Shown: piece by piece, positions 36,001 through 43,393 of the stretch
Layout: the number at the start of each line of letters is the position of its first letter
How positions within the stretch are numbered: position 1 is the first letter of the stretch
Source: Chitinispirillaceae bacterium
GTDB taxonomy: Bacteria > Fibrobacterota > Chitinivibrionia > Chitinivibrionales > Chitinispirillaceae
Length of the DNA stretch: 53,906 bases
NCBI GenBank assembly: GCA_016930275.1
Contig: JAFGHA010000190.1
Coordinates: forward strand, 1-53,906
Reading direction: 5' to 3'
Notes under the pieces: generated by a model
Database searches by the model: none
Told to the model about the DNA's origin: nothing
Seen by the model: only the letters and a program-made list of their open reading frames with translations
Program-made: the position numbers and the translations under genes

Positions 36001-36344
36001 AAGCCCGCGGTCTGACTCGCATGCTCAATGAACCGCGTGAGGAAGTGACCGAACGTCAGGACCGGTTTCTTGCCCGGATGCTGCAATCAGCACTTTCGCT
36101 GCACCGGGAAGAAGAGGGAAAAGAGGAGCGACAGTCAAAATCGTCGGGAATCGTATTCACTCCAACCGCCGGAACACTCACCGACAGTGCGGTCGGTACC
36201 GTTGACGCATTTCAGCGACTTCGCCGCAAGGCACTCAACAGCGGCACCTATCCGCTATCGTACCGGAAATCAATCAACAGCTATTTCGACTCACTCGGCG
36301 TGCTGTACCTGCGGGAAACAGGCGGCGTACCAATTCAGGAATAG
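33036..36344 (+). CDS. DUF4175-type large membrane protein with long coiled coil
   Basis: An 1102-residue protein. Two or three transmembrane helices lie near residues 25-80 and 145-170. Residues about 175-480 are a beta-rich extracytoplasmic region with several short Ig-like units (LRITLTPPLYTGLPSRTLPEG; FFYWARS-like strands). From about 490 to the end it is almost pure charged helix and coiled coil, rich in E, K, R and Q (for example RRRQDELSQKAEELDKAI), with a Gly-rich gap near 945-960. This layout is that of DUF4175. It probably forms an envelope-spanning scaffold and works with DUF4159, to which it is coupled by an ATGA overlap. Its end overlaps the convergent hydrolase gene by 10 bases. 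Confidence 0.8.
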   Translation: MNSHLSTIRRFAAASHRKRLTALLAGKLLRTGMVFLAVSAVLHLFFILFPYTFFILLWDASVIVAFFLTVGTCCTTLFVRKPSLLSTARRLETTAATRLPHPLVSLALELSKSTDVQENDLYEEVYRRAAKQTVTLGAVPRQRPRPLKTARIIVLAVLCIIIPGTVRPRLWSYWQLPFGALRHHQLTVMPGTVHLPRNSSVSLRLHPAAGTTAPSCRVEITEFEKNGGSHLRRLYPDSLGNFSTRCDRITTSFTYTFFYGTIRCETETVTVVPPPLINSLRITLTPPLYTGLPSRTLPEGQGDFTVYRGTRAAVEIHSSPLLSASLLCGNDTLDLEVNGSAARCTLSVTADNAYTFALTDTFLQKNDTLASYTIGIVPDELPAVRFLRPGINKPLEPAQQETLLVEATDDLGIRTLELHYCKSGECGKPESRDLSPAFPAPLVQRQFTWKLSRLSLYPGDTVFYWARSRDTRSPGKPQFAFSDTFFFRIPTFDEIHRAMNRRESDVKERLSAARRRQDELSQKAEELDKAIAGSEKQAGWEEQQLAEKIESIMREQADSLQTSLEQLEENVKQLRNEGTLGEDIARKMDEIKKTMEELIRQYGDSLLFNRNEKGEITMNDLRQAVDKLNEMLPELSERLDNTLQFLEALKRDRELAELALRAEKLAGEQAQLSERDPADPQSAPRQEDLLDRINRLKEDIRSASSENGNDLENDPTMQQMDSLSAAMENRLAQDQMPSPGTMRQMSGSLASMAQQLHEKTNAFRQEQLEALRKRLLDLAGETIDMSEWQRQLSLASESTSDENALRARVREQQALHEVLDQIGRSMDSLPLLAPSLRQKLRSSLSATQKAAGIAVESMNSSDGSFGMQITGQAINRLTGELLDIAAALGGNNQGSCNSPGGMQESLRKMSGRQAAVNSATARLLRALMQGRQPGQGTEEGGNGEGNEAARKEAQDAQRKIADELKELGEKFGDATGEGMRERIKQLEEEARGLTRMLNEPREEVTERQDRFLARMLQSALSLHREEEGKEERQSKSSGIVFTPTAGTLTDSAVGTVDAFQRLRRKALNSGTYPLSYRKSINSYFDSLGVLYLRETGGVPIQE

Positions 36345-36973
36345 GCGCACACTTCATCGGCAACCTTTTCGAGCCATGCCGAAGCGATCAGCTCATGCCC
36401 TTTACGGGTAGGATGCACCCCGTCGGTCACCAGCATCGATGCACCGGAAATCGCCGTGGCTTTCAAAAATTTTTCGTGCAGTGGAACAAATACCGCCCCG
36501 TACTCTTCGGCCAGTCCGCGAAGCAGGCGACGTTTCGGATTGAGATCGATACTCCAGAGTTTCTGCTCATCGGACATCGGCAGCAGAAACGGTTCGCAGA
36601 TCACCAGATCGGCACCCAGTCCGGTAACGGTTCGATTGAGCGTATCCCGGATATGTTCCTCGAACTCTTCGACGCTGGTTTCCATTCCCTGGTCGTATTT
36701 TCTCCAGGTATCGTTGATGCCGATCAGTATCGATACTGTTGTCGGTTTGACCTCGATACAGTCCTCTTTCCAGCGCGACGCCATATCGGCAACCCGGTCG
36801 CCGCTGACTCCCCTGTTGGTAATCCTGCAACTGGGTATCATTTTCTTTAATCTCCGGCCGATCAACGATACAAAACCGTCGCCGAGCGGACGTAAGAGCG
36901 ACACTCGACCGCAATCGGTGATACTGTCACCGATAAAGAGGACATGTGAGGTCGGATTCAGTGAAATCTGCAT
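36335..36973 (-). CDS. SGNH/GDSL-family hydrolase
   Basis: A 212-residue esterase-like enzyme with all four family blocks: GDSI (nucleophile Ser, about residue 15), NRGVSGDRVAD (oxyanion Gly), IGINDTW (oxyanion Asn) and DGVHPT (catalytic Asp and His near the C-terminus). There is no signal peptide, so it should act in the cytoplasm. Members deacetylate sugars or cleave lipid or thioester bonds; the substrate cannot be read from sequence. Start: ATG at 36973; a GTG ten codons earlier lies within an A-rich tract. It converges with DUF4175 and the two coding regions overlap by 10 bases. Confidence 0.93.
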   Translation of the reverse strand: MQISLNPTSHVLFIGDSITDCGRVSLLRPLGDGFVSLIGRRLKKMIPSCRITNRGVSGDRVADMASRWKEDCIEVKPTTVSILIGINDTWRKYDQGMETSVEEFEEHIRDTLNRTVTGLGADLVICEPFLLPMSDEQKLWSIDLNPKRRLLRGLAEEYGAVFVPLHEKFLKATAISGASMLVTDGVHPTRKGHELIASAWLEKVADEVCAYS

Positions 36974-37210
36974 AAAAAACCCACTTTTTTTTAAGGAAAA
37001 CACCAGATGAAGGTAGGGGTGTACTAAAATATATCGTTAGGGTATCGGGGATTTAAACCGGAATTTCATACTTTTTTCACTTCCGTACCGGCGAACCTGC
37101 TCCGCATCGTTGTAATTGACGCCGCAGTGTTTTGTTTCGTCGTATTTCGAGCTTGTCGCCATAGCTCATCTCCTGTTATTTGAAAATCCCGCCCGGAGTG
37201 TACTTTGCAA

Positions 37211-38290
37211 TTACATGGCATTCCACCCTATCAAGCCGCCTTCAAGCACGGATACGGCACGAAAACCCGCCACCGACAGTATCTGCGCGGCGGTTGCCGC
37301 TCTGCCCCCAGATCTGCAGACCGTTACGATTTCCCGTTCACGGTATTGCTCCAACTCGTCAAGACGGGCCGTCAGCCTGCCGATGGGAATATGGATAATA
37401 CCCTCCATATAACCGAGCGGTCCGTCGAGTTCCTCCGCCTCCCGCACATCCAGAAGAACCGGAGTCCCGCTGGCTTCGAGATTCATCCGTAACTGCTCAG
37501 GAGTAATGGATTCAACAACAACTTCGTTGGCACTGGAACTCATCGTCCCCTTGATTTCACAAGCCGGGAGATCCGCCGGAATCCACGCCGCCTTCGGATC
37601 GCGCGCACAGGCGTAGTTGGCCTTGAGCACCTCCTTCATCCAGTCGGCCGGACCGAGCTTCAGGTCTTCGAGATACTGCACGAAGGCCTCCCTGCTCTCA
37701 CGACTTTTTTTAAGATGCGGATTGGCCGTTTTCTGTTTTCCGAGCGGTAATGGTTGACGGTCACGATAATCATGGGCAGGATACACGATCAGGGAATCGG
37801 GCAACTCCTGCAGTTTGCGCAGCGATTCCCAGTGCGCCCCTGCATCACCCCCGGGGAGATCATCACGTCCGGCCCCGCCGTCGTCGAGAAACAGCGCATC
37901 GCCGGTAAAGAGCCACTCCGGAAACATTAGCGATACCGAATCGCGGGTATGGCCGGGAGTGTGCATCACGTTCACCGGAACGGTACCGAATATCCGGACT
38001 TCTTCACCATCCTCGAGGTGCATGCCGGCGCATTTGACAGGTGACAATCCGTGCATCAGATATTCACAATTATAAAGATCTTTCAATGAACTTCCCCCAG
38101 ATATATGATCGGCATGGGTGTGAGTATCGATGACCATAGTCAGGGTGTATCCGCCGCTGTCGATTTCCCACCGGTAGGCGTCTATACGGTCGATAACCGG
38201 ATCGATCAGCGCCACTTCGCTGTTTGTGTCGTTGCCGATCATATAGGTTTTACAGGGTCCGGGATTGAGCTGTCGACAGGTCAGATGCAT
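37211..38290 (-). CDS. MBL-fold hydrolase fused to rhodanese (persulfide dioxygenase-like)
   Basis: A 359-residue two-domain protein. Residues about 1-230 are a metallo-beta-lactamase fold of the ETHE1/glyoxalase II-like type: DTHTHADHISGG with the iron-ligand HxHxDH, then VMHTPGHTRDSV, FTGDALFLDD and YPAHDY. Residues about 255-355 are one rhodanese domain with active-site VCRSGGRA containing the catalytic Cys. Such fusions oxidise glutathione- or CoA-persulfide and transfer sulfane sulfur. The start ATG has TAAGGAG seven bases upstream; 16 extra in-frame codons lie before it. It stands divergent from the CrtI-like gene. Likely role: sulfide or persulfide detoxification. Confidence 0.92.
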   Translation of the reverse strand: MHLTCRQLNPGPCKTYMIGNDTNSEVALIDPVIDRIDAYRWEIDSGGYTLTMVIDTHTHADHISGGSSLKDLYNCEYLMHGLSPVKCAGMHLEDGEEVRIFGTVPVNVMHTPGHTRDSVSLMFPEWLFTGDALFLDDGGAGRDDLPGGDAGAHWESLRKLQELPDSLIVYPAHDYRDRQPLPLGKQKTANPHLKKSRESREAFVQYLEDLKLGPADWMKEVLKANYACARDPKAAWIPADLPACEIKGTMSSSANEVVVESITPEQLRMNLEASGTPVLLDVREAEELDGPLGYMEGIIHIPIGRLTARLDELEQYREREIVTVCRSGGRAATAAQILSVAGFRAVSVLEGGLIGWNAM

Positions 38291-38443
38291 AGTTCGCTCC
38301 TTACAGATAGGGAATGGGGATTGAGCGTAAAAACACAACCGCTGATGATTACAAAAAATCTAATCCTTCCGGACGTAAAAGTGGAGTATTTTAAACCCGG
38401 ACAATAAGATGTCACGATCACTCTGAAACGAAATTGAAGTGCA

Positions 38444-40000
38444 ATGCCGGAATTACTTCAGAACTATGCTTTAATCGTCATCGGCGGGGGAATCACCGGG
38501 CTTTCTACCGCCATTGCATGGGCGAAAAACAATCAAACCGACACCCGACCGGTTCTGGTGATCGAAAAAGAATCTGCTGCGGGAGGATATGTCACCTCAT
38601 TCAAACGAGAAGGCTATCTCTTTGATACAGTACAGATCATTCCCGATTCATCCGATGTTCTTGACTATCTGGGGATTTCGATCGACCTGGTGAAATTTGA
38701 CGGTTACTACGCCCGGCTGCTCCTTGCCGACCCCGAAAGCGGTTCTACCCGTTCTCTTTTTATTCCTCCAGGAGTTGAAGCATTCAAAACCTATCTCACC
38801 GATCGGTATCTAGATGACCGCAACGCGATTGGCCGGTTCTTTTCCTACTCAAGGGCGCTGTTCGATGAACTCTGTTATCTGAAGGTTGAACCCTCGCTGC
38901 CGGATATCCTTAAAATTCTGCTCAAATGCCCGAAAATCATCGCCAACAGTAAAAAAACATTCAAACGCTATCTCGACCGGTTCAATTTTCGCAACGGTGA
39001 ACTGCTCGAAATCTTTGATGTGTTCGCCGCGTTCAGCGGTCTTCCGACGAAACGGGTCGCCGCACTCCTGCCGGTTTCGGCGATGATGACCTCACTTGAC
39101 GGTTCATACCGCCCGCCCGGCGGCTTCATTGAATTCCCCCACCGGATGAAACAACAGCTCCTTGCCCTGGGAGGCCATTACCTCGGAAAAACCTCCGTGG
39201 AACGTATTCTGGTTGATCGTGACCGTGTCCAGGGAGTGCAGGTAACGGATGGTCGCCGTTTTTATGCCGACTATGTGGTAACGACCGTCGATCCCAAGGT
39301 GGCGATGCAACGGCTGCTGGACCCCAAAACCGTCAGGCGACTCTCGCCATCGTATGCCGATAAAGTGGCGAAGACGAAGATGTCGGCATCCGCATTCATG
39401 ATCAATCTCGGGCTCGATGATGCGATCGATCTTTCCACCTTCGGTTACAACTGCGGCTATACTCTTCTTACCACCGGAAACGGAGCATTCGACCGGCTCT
39501 ACAATGCATACGAGCAGGGCAGCGCTCTTCTTTCACCAAAAGTTTTTTTCGTTCCGGTCATCAGTCCGTCACTCCCCACCGGGCGGAAGAACGCGCTGAC
39601 CATCTTCGGATACCCGCACCCTGCCGGTGACTGGCCGCGGCTCAGAGAAACCGACTATACCGGGTATTCGAAACGCAAAGCTGAAACCGCCGACTTCTAC
39701 ATTGACATTGTTGAAAAATTCAGTATCCCCGGCCTCAGAAAGCACATCGTCGCCCGCGACATCGCCTCCCCCGCCACATTTATCAGGTACAACGGATCGC
39801 CCACCGGATCCAAATTCGATATGGCCGCGTATCCCGACAATTTCGGACGCTACCGCCTGCCGATGCGCACGCCGGTTAAAAATCTCTTTCAACCGAAATT
39901 CTCTCACGGTATCTGGCCCTCGCTGCAGGCGGGACTGCAGGTGGTTGATATGATCATGGGGGGAACGATAATGCGGGGCAATTCGCGGTATTCGCGCTAG
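38444..40000 (+). CDS. CrtI/phytoene-desaturase-type FAD-dependent oxidoreductase
   Basis: A 518-residue flavoprotein. The N-terminus holds the dinucleotide fold LIVIGGGITGLSTAIAWA with GxGxxG at 14-19, the FAD-ribose acid in VLVIEKES, and AGGYVTSFKREGYLFDT typical of carotenoid desaturases and isomerases (CrtI, CrtISO). The mid region has PPGGFIEFPHRMKQQL, another family block, and the C-terminus has SHGIWPSLQAGLQVVDMI in place of the usual GGxxxPGGGIPG end. The substrate is not certain: a carotenoid, retinoid or other isoprenoid. No phytoene synthase is near, so it may act on another hydrophobic substrate. Confidence 0.85.
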   Translation: MPELLQNYALIVIGGGITGLSTAIAWAKNNQTDTRPVLVIEKESAAGGYVTSFKREGYLFDTVQIIPDSSDVLDYLGISIDLVKFDGYYARLLLADPESGSTRSLFIPPGVEAFKTYLTDRYLDDRNAIGRFFSYSRALFDELCYLKVEPSLPDILKILLKCPKIIANSKKTFKRYLDRFNFRNGELLEIFDVFAAFSGLPTKRVAALLPVSAMMTSLDGSYRPPGGFIEFPHRMKQQLLALGGHYLGKTSVERILVDRDRVQGVQVTDGRRFYADYVVTTVDPKVAMQRLLDPKTVRRLSPSYADKVAKTKMSASAFMINLGLDDAIDLSTFGYNCGYTLLTTGNGAFDRLYNAYEQGSALLSPKVFFVPVISPSLPTGRKNALTIFGYPHPAGDWPRLRETDYTGYSKRKAETADFYIDIVEKFSIPGLRKHIVARDIASPATFIRYNGSPTGSKFDMAAYPDNFGRYRLPMRTPVKNLFQPKFSHGIWPSLQAGLQVVDMIMGGTIMRGNSRYSR

Positions 40001-40035
40001 TCATCGTAATTGATAAAGGCGAGCGCCGCAACCGT

Positions 40036-40545
40036 TCATCCATCAACACTCTCCTGATCGGAAAGGGTCTTCTGCAGGTCACTCTCATCGGAAATGATGA
40101 TACTCTGCGTTTCGGGCATTGTATCGGCGATATAGGTTGTGAGATATTCACCATCGGATTCATCTTCGCCGTAAAAGAGATCGATGATGGCGACCGGCGG
40201 CGGTTTTTCCCTCTTCATACGTCGCGAAGAACTCGCGTATCGCCGCCATCCGTACCCTGCCGAGTTCGTCAACGGAAGAAAAGTGATTCCAGAGGAACCG
40301 GTCGCGATTGAGCCTCGTCTGTGCGATCACGTTCTCGTACGTCTCGTTGATCCGCCGTTCGATCTGCTCTTTCGAAAAAGCATACAGCGGATCGACCGAA
40401 ATGATATCGCCTCCGCGGGCATTAGCCGTAGCATTGAAACCCGCCGGACCGTCGCCGCAACCGAGAATCCGTTTTTCAAGCTCTACAGCGGTAAGTGCTA
40501 ACATCCGACAAACTCGCGATTGAAGGGAACGAACTGGTCTTTGAT
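40036..40545 (-). pseudogene. Broken SAM-dependent methyltransferase gene
   Basis: Remnant of a class I methyltransferase. Three pieces in different frames can be read. Near 40503-40545 a frame gives DQFVPFNREFV with no start codon and a stop just before it. At 40160-40504 the next frame gives RILGCGDGPAGFNA, a SAM-binding loop, then DIISVDPLYAF, the second acid, and the helix ending RMAAIREFFATYEEGK. After that the family sequence is lost and a third frame (40036-40180) ends in an unrelated acidic tail with YGEDESDGEYLTTYIAD. One base missing at the first break would restore the frame. It lies beside the tRNA-Arg repeat cluster, which may have caused the damage. Confidence 0.7.
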
Positions 40546-40803
40546 GGCAGTTTTATCCTACTGGGAAAAGCGGTCTACGGACATTTCGATTTTATGAGGG
40601 TCGGAGATTCAAGTACGGTTTTAACAATTTTAACAACTGATAATCGTTCATATCGGAGTGATAAAGGCGGAAGACCTAAATCTCTTGCAATGAAAATCGG
40701 GCCTGCTGCAGGATGTGTTCTGGTTAAGGCATCCTTTCATGAAATGAGAGTGGAACCGGAAAACGGGTTGTGCGTCGTGAAATAGTTTTACAAAAGAGTA
40801 AAA

Positions 40804-40854
40804 CGGTTGCTCAATGCCGGTTGCTGGGCGTATATGATTAAGGGCAGCTTGCAG
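40804..40854. repeat. 51-base direct repeat, copy A, containing tRNA-Arg 3'-end sequence
   Basis: Identical over 51 bases to 41041-41091. Its 26-base core at 40823-40848 includes the last ten bases of tRNA-Arg(TCT) and the 16 bases that follow that gene, in reverse orientation. No other copy is seen in this window apart from the tRNA itself. Confidence 0.93.
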
Positions 40855-41040
40855 TAAATCAGAAGTAAAGTATTGCAGATACGAGGCTCGCAGGATTGAT
40901 GAAAACCATCCAGGTTTTCACCCTGCGGGTTGCCTCCGGCAATCCACTAAGACCATCCATGGTCTTCGAGTGGCCTCCCTCAGGTCGGCCGCTACTGCGG
41001 CCCTTTTCCTCACTCCGTTCGGGGGCCTCCGTGGTCGAAC
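40855..41040. other. Cluster of four perfect hairpins between the direct repeats
   Basis: 186 bases with successive stem-loops at 40901-40919 (7 pairs), 40930-40942 (5 pairs), 40944-40973 (7 plus 5 pairs) and 40987-41002 (6 pairs). On the minus strand one frame reads through all of them as a 50-residue peptide containing LPEATRRVKTW and INPASLVSAI before a stop. From memory, sequence of this type can precede small GIY-YIG endonuclease-like genes near tRNA genes; the nuclease body itself is not here. It may be a structured RNA, a mobile-element end, or both. Confidence 0.45.
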
Positions 41041-41091
41041 CGGTTGCTCAATGCCGGTTGCTGGGCGTATATGATTAAGGGCAGCTTGCAG
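41041..41091. repeat. 51-base direct repeat, copy B
   Basis: Exact second copy of 40804-40854. The end of this copy is the left arm of the palindrome that runs into tRNA-Arg. Confidence 0.93.
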
Positions 41092-41116
41092 CTGCCCTTA
41101 ATCATATACGCCCAGC
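41060..41116. repeat. 26-base perfect palindrome reaching into tRNA-Arg
   Basis: 41060-41085 pairs without mismatch with 41091-41116 around the 5-base loop TTGCA. The right arm holds the final ten bases of the tRNA gene (41107-41116) plus the 16 bases after it. As RNA on the minus strand it would fold onto the tRNA 3' end and could compete with the acceptor stem or serve as a processing or termination signal. Confidence 0.93.
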
Positions 41117-41180
41117 AGGATTCGAACCTGCGGCCGACGGATTAGAAATCCGTAGCTCTATCCAGCTGAGCTATGGGCGC
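41107..41180 (-). tRNA. tRNA-Arg (anticodon TCT)
   Basis: A complete cloverleaf: acceptor GCGCCCA with TGGGCGT (last pair G-U), D arm with AGCTCAGCTGGATAGAGC, anticodon stem ACGGA/TCCGT with loop TTTCTAA giving TCT, T arm with GGTTCGAATCC. The discriminator is A, and CCA is not encoded, since the next bases are TAT. The bases just after the gene belong to the 26-base repeat. Confidence 0.95.
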
Positions 41181-41187
41181 ATTATAA

Positions 41188-41264
41188 TGGTCGGAGTGGA
41201 GGGATTCGAACCCCCGACACCTTGGTCCCAAACCAAGTGCGCTACCAGACTGCGCTACACTCCG
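41188..41264 (-). tRNA. tRNA-Pro (anticodon TGG)
   Basis: Acceptor CGGAGTG with CACTCCG, D arm with AGCGCAGTCTGGTAGCGC, anticodon stem CTTGG/CCAAG with loop TTTGGGA giving TGG, T arm GGGTTCGAATCCC, discriminator A, and CCA encoded at 41188-41190. It lies seven bases before tRNA-Arg on the same strand, so the two are probably cotranscribed. Confidence 0.96.
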
Positions 41265-41402
41265 CTTTTTTCAGTGAAAATCATCTAAATATACTTTTCG
41301 ACACACTTTGAAAGTACTTTGAAATGTGTATCACACCTGTTTCGATTCATCTTCGCAAATACTATTTTTATAAAGAATTACAGTAAAAAAAAAGGAACTT
41401 TC

Positions 41403-41534
41403 ATGAAGAGAAGATGGTGGATAGTTATTGCTGTAGTGGTGGTAGCAGGTATTGCCTGCATGATACTCTGTAAAAAATTCTGTTACAAAACGGGATGCTG
41501 CAGAAGCGACGACGACTCCTTCACTCCGGTTTGA
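41403..41534 (+). CDS. Small Cys-rich membrane peptide
   Basis: A 43-residue product: ATG preceded by AAGGAACTTTC; basic start MKRRWW, one transmembrane helix (IVIAVVVVAGIACMILC), then a Lys/Cys tail with KTGCCRSDDD. Five Cys in 43 residues is unusual. The frame is open 28 codons upstream, but those lack a ribosome site. Family not recognised; it stands alone between the tRNA pair and rsmE. Confidence 0.5.
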   Translation: MKRRWWIVIAVVVVAGIACMILCKKFCYKTGCCRSDDDSFTPV

Positions 41535-41567
41535 TTATTTTAACTGCATTTCCGTACCTCTACCCTG

Positions 41568-42281
41568 CTACCATAACCGACCGATAAAGGCGGCAATGGC
41601 AACCTCCACCCGGAGGATCCTCTGTCCTATGGTAACAGAAGTACATCCAGCCTGTTTGAGAAGATCCACTTCGTAGGGGATAAATCCCCCTTCCGGCCCT
41701 ATCACGAGTACTGCCGACCCCTCAATTGAAAAAGGACACGTCTGCGCCTCGTAGGGATGTGCCAGCAGTGCAGTTTTTCCTTTGACGATAACCGGCAGTT
41801 CATCTTCAACGAACGGTTTGAATCTCCGGCGCAGTTCGATCACCGGCAGCACGGTGTCACGCGCCTGTTCCAGACCAAGCAGCATGTGTTTTTCGAGTGA
41901 TTCAGGCGTGAGTACCGGCGAGGTCCAGTAACTCTTTTCCACTCTCCAGCTTTCAATTATGTAAAGCTGTTTCACTCCCAGGGAAGTAGCGGCCTCGACT
42001 GCCTTTTTAAGACTTTTCGGACGCGGAAGGGCAATGATGAGGGTAAGGGGTAAGGGAGGAGGCGGGGGATCAACCAGATCGACCGATAGTTCCATCGCAG
42101 AGGAGTCCATCCTGATGATCGTTCCGGTACCGGTATTTCCGCCGATGAGCCCCACTTTCAGCGTGGCGCCCGTACCACAGCGGCAGACAGTGGTGACATG
42201 CTCCATTCTGCGACCGGTGAGACGGACGGTCCGTCCGTCGTCACCGGTGAAGTCGGATGGCTCAAGAAGAATGCAATTCAT
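41568..42281 (-). CDS. rsmE: 16S rRNA (uracil-1498-N3)-methyltransferase
   Basis: Methylates U1498 of 16S rRNA with SAM, a SPOUT-class trefoil-knot enzyme. In 237 residues it shows the N-terminal PUA-like part (HVTTVCRCGTGATLKVG), ALPRPKSLKKAVEAATSLGV at the start of the SPOUT domain, and the knot motifs VIGPEGGF and IGQRILRVEVA near the C-terminus. A Pro run (PPPPPLPL) marks the domain border. Start: ATG at 42281 preferred; a TTG at 42293 lies just after the upstream gene and has GGAG before it. It follows the PD40 gene closely and is probably in its operon. Confidence 0.94.
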   Translation of the reverse strand: MNCILLEPSDFTGDDGRTVRLTGRRMEHVTTVCRCGTGATLKVGLIGGNTGTGTIIRMDSSAMELSVDLVDPPPPPLPLTLIIALPRPKSLKKAVEAATSLGVKQLYIIESWRVEKSYWTSPVLTPESLEKHMLLGLEQARDTVLPVIELRRRFKPFVEDELPVIVKGKTALLAHPYEAQTCPFSIEGSAVLVIGPEGGFIPYEVDLLKQAGCTSVTIGQRILRVEVAIAAFIGRLW

Positions 42282-42298
42282 TGAATCCGCCAAGCGGG

Positions 42299-43393
42299 CT
42301 ACTCCGTAGCGGTTCCATTCCCTTCAGATGGGGGGATACCGGAAGCAGGTGCGGCTTTCGCTTTCGGCGTACCGGTGAAAATATCAGGCCACCGGTCGTT
42401 GCCGGAATGAAACGTCAGCCGTACGGGGCCGGATTTTTTATCGGTGGTAATATTCCATATATAGACCTCGTAGTCGGCGATGTCATGTTCATGACCGTAC
42501 TGCGTGGCGCACCATACCATCCACTGACCGCTCTGATCGAGTTTGGGGAAATATTCGTGGGAGCGACGACCGGGGATATCCATGAAACGGATCTTTTTCG
42601 GAATGGAGATACCGGAGATTTTATCGGTCGGCATTCCCTTTTCGTCAAGGTTGATCGCCAGTACTTCGGTACCGCCGTTACCCTGCCCCTCGTTCATGCG
42701 CAACACCCGTTTCCCGTCGGGAAACCACTCCATCTGACAGCCTGCACCGGTTGAATACCAGTCCCCCGATGAAAGATTCCAGATACCCGTCTCCCGCCGC
42801 GATCCACGCAACGTCATTGCGAGCCTGGTACCGTCGGGTGAAAGTTGCGGCTGCTGCGCATAAGCGCCTTTTTTAAGACTTACTTCCGCATCGAAGATCT
42901 CCTTTTCTCCGCCCGAGACGAGGTCTTTCACGAATACCTTCGGGCCCCGTGCGAAAACGATCGAGTCCCCCGACGGACGCCAGGTCGCCCAGCAGGCGTT
43001 CTCGGCAACCTTCGTTTCATTTGATCCGTCAATCCCGACCGACCAGATATCCCATTTATCAAACACCTCGGCATCCCCTTCGGGAACCCATCCCGATTTG
43101 CTGCGGGTGAAAAGTACCGTGTTACCGTCGGGTGAGAAACGCGCATACCAGTCAACATTATCACCTTTGGAAAGCTGGCGCTTATCGGTGCCGTCGGCGT
43201 TCATGATCCAGATATCGTGTTTACTGTTCGACCGCGACGAGGCCCAGGCGATCATTCCGGTTACCTTGCCCTTGAATTCGGCAAGCTGCTTCACCTCTTT
43301 TTTATCCGGCTGTTCAACCGATCCCGTAGGAGCCTCCTGAGCCATGAGTGTACCGACCATACCGAAAATCGCGATGACTGTTCTGACGTTCAT
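42299..43393 (-). CDS. Exported TolB-like PD40 beta-propeller protein
   Basis: A 364-residue protein with a signal peptide of about 19 residues (ends LMAQ) and GGAGAAAA before the ATG. The mature part has at least four WD40-like/PD40 blades: ASSRSNSKHDIWIMNADGT, FSPDGNTVLFTRS, WDIWSVGIDGSN and QLSPDGTRLAMTLRG. A disordered Pro/Ala tail closes it. TolB proteins of this kind bind periplasmic partners; this one is shorter than TolB and lacks its N-terminal domain. Its start overlaps the stop of the upstream membrane/TPR gene (ATGA), so they are coupled. Confidence 0.82.
   Translation of the reverse strand: MNVRTVIAIFGMVGTLMAQEAPTGSVEQPDKKEVKQLAEFKGKVTGMIAWASSRSNSKHDIWIMNADGTDKRQLSKGDNVDWYARFSPDGNTVLFTRSKSGWVPEGDAEVFDKWDIWSVGIDGSNETKVAENACWATWRPSGDSIVFARGPKVFVKDLVSGGEKEIFDAEVSLKKGAYAQQPQLSPDGTRLAMTLRGSRRETGIWNLSSGDWYSTGAGCQMEWFPDGKRVLRMNEGQGNGGTEVLAINLDEKGMPTDKISGISIPKKIRFMDIPGRRSHEYFPKLDQSGQWMVWCATQYGHEHDIADYEVYIWNITTDKKSGPVRLTFHSGNDRWPDIFTGTPKAKAAPASGIPPSEGNGTATE

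Noticed and set aside
34326..36086. Several minus-strand open frames opposite the DUF4175 gene.
   Set aside because: The plus strand is a continuous, family-consistent coiled-coil protein. Biased codon use in such genes creates long antisense frames.
40495..40785. Plus-strand open frame of 96 codons near the methyltransferase remnant.
   Set aside because: It overlaps the remnant's own coding sequence on the other strand, has no ribosome site and no recognisable content.
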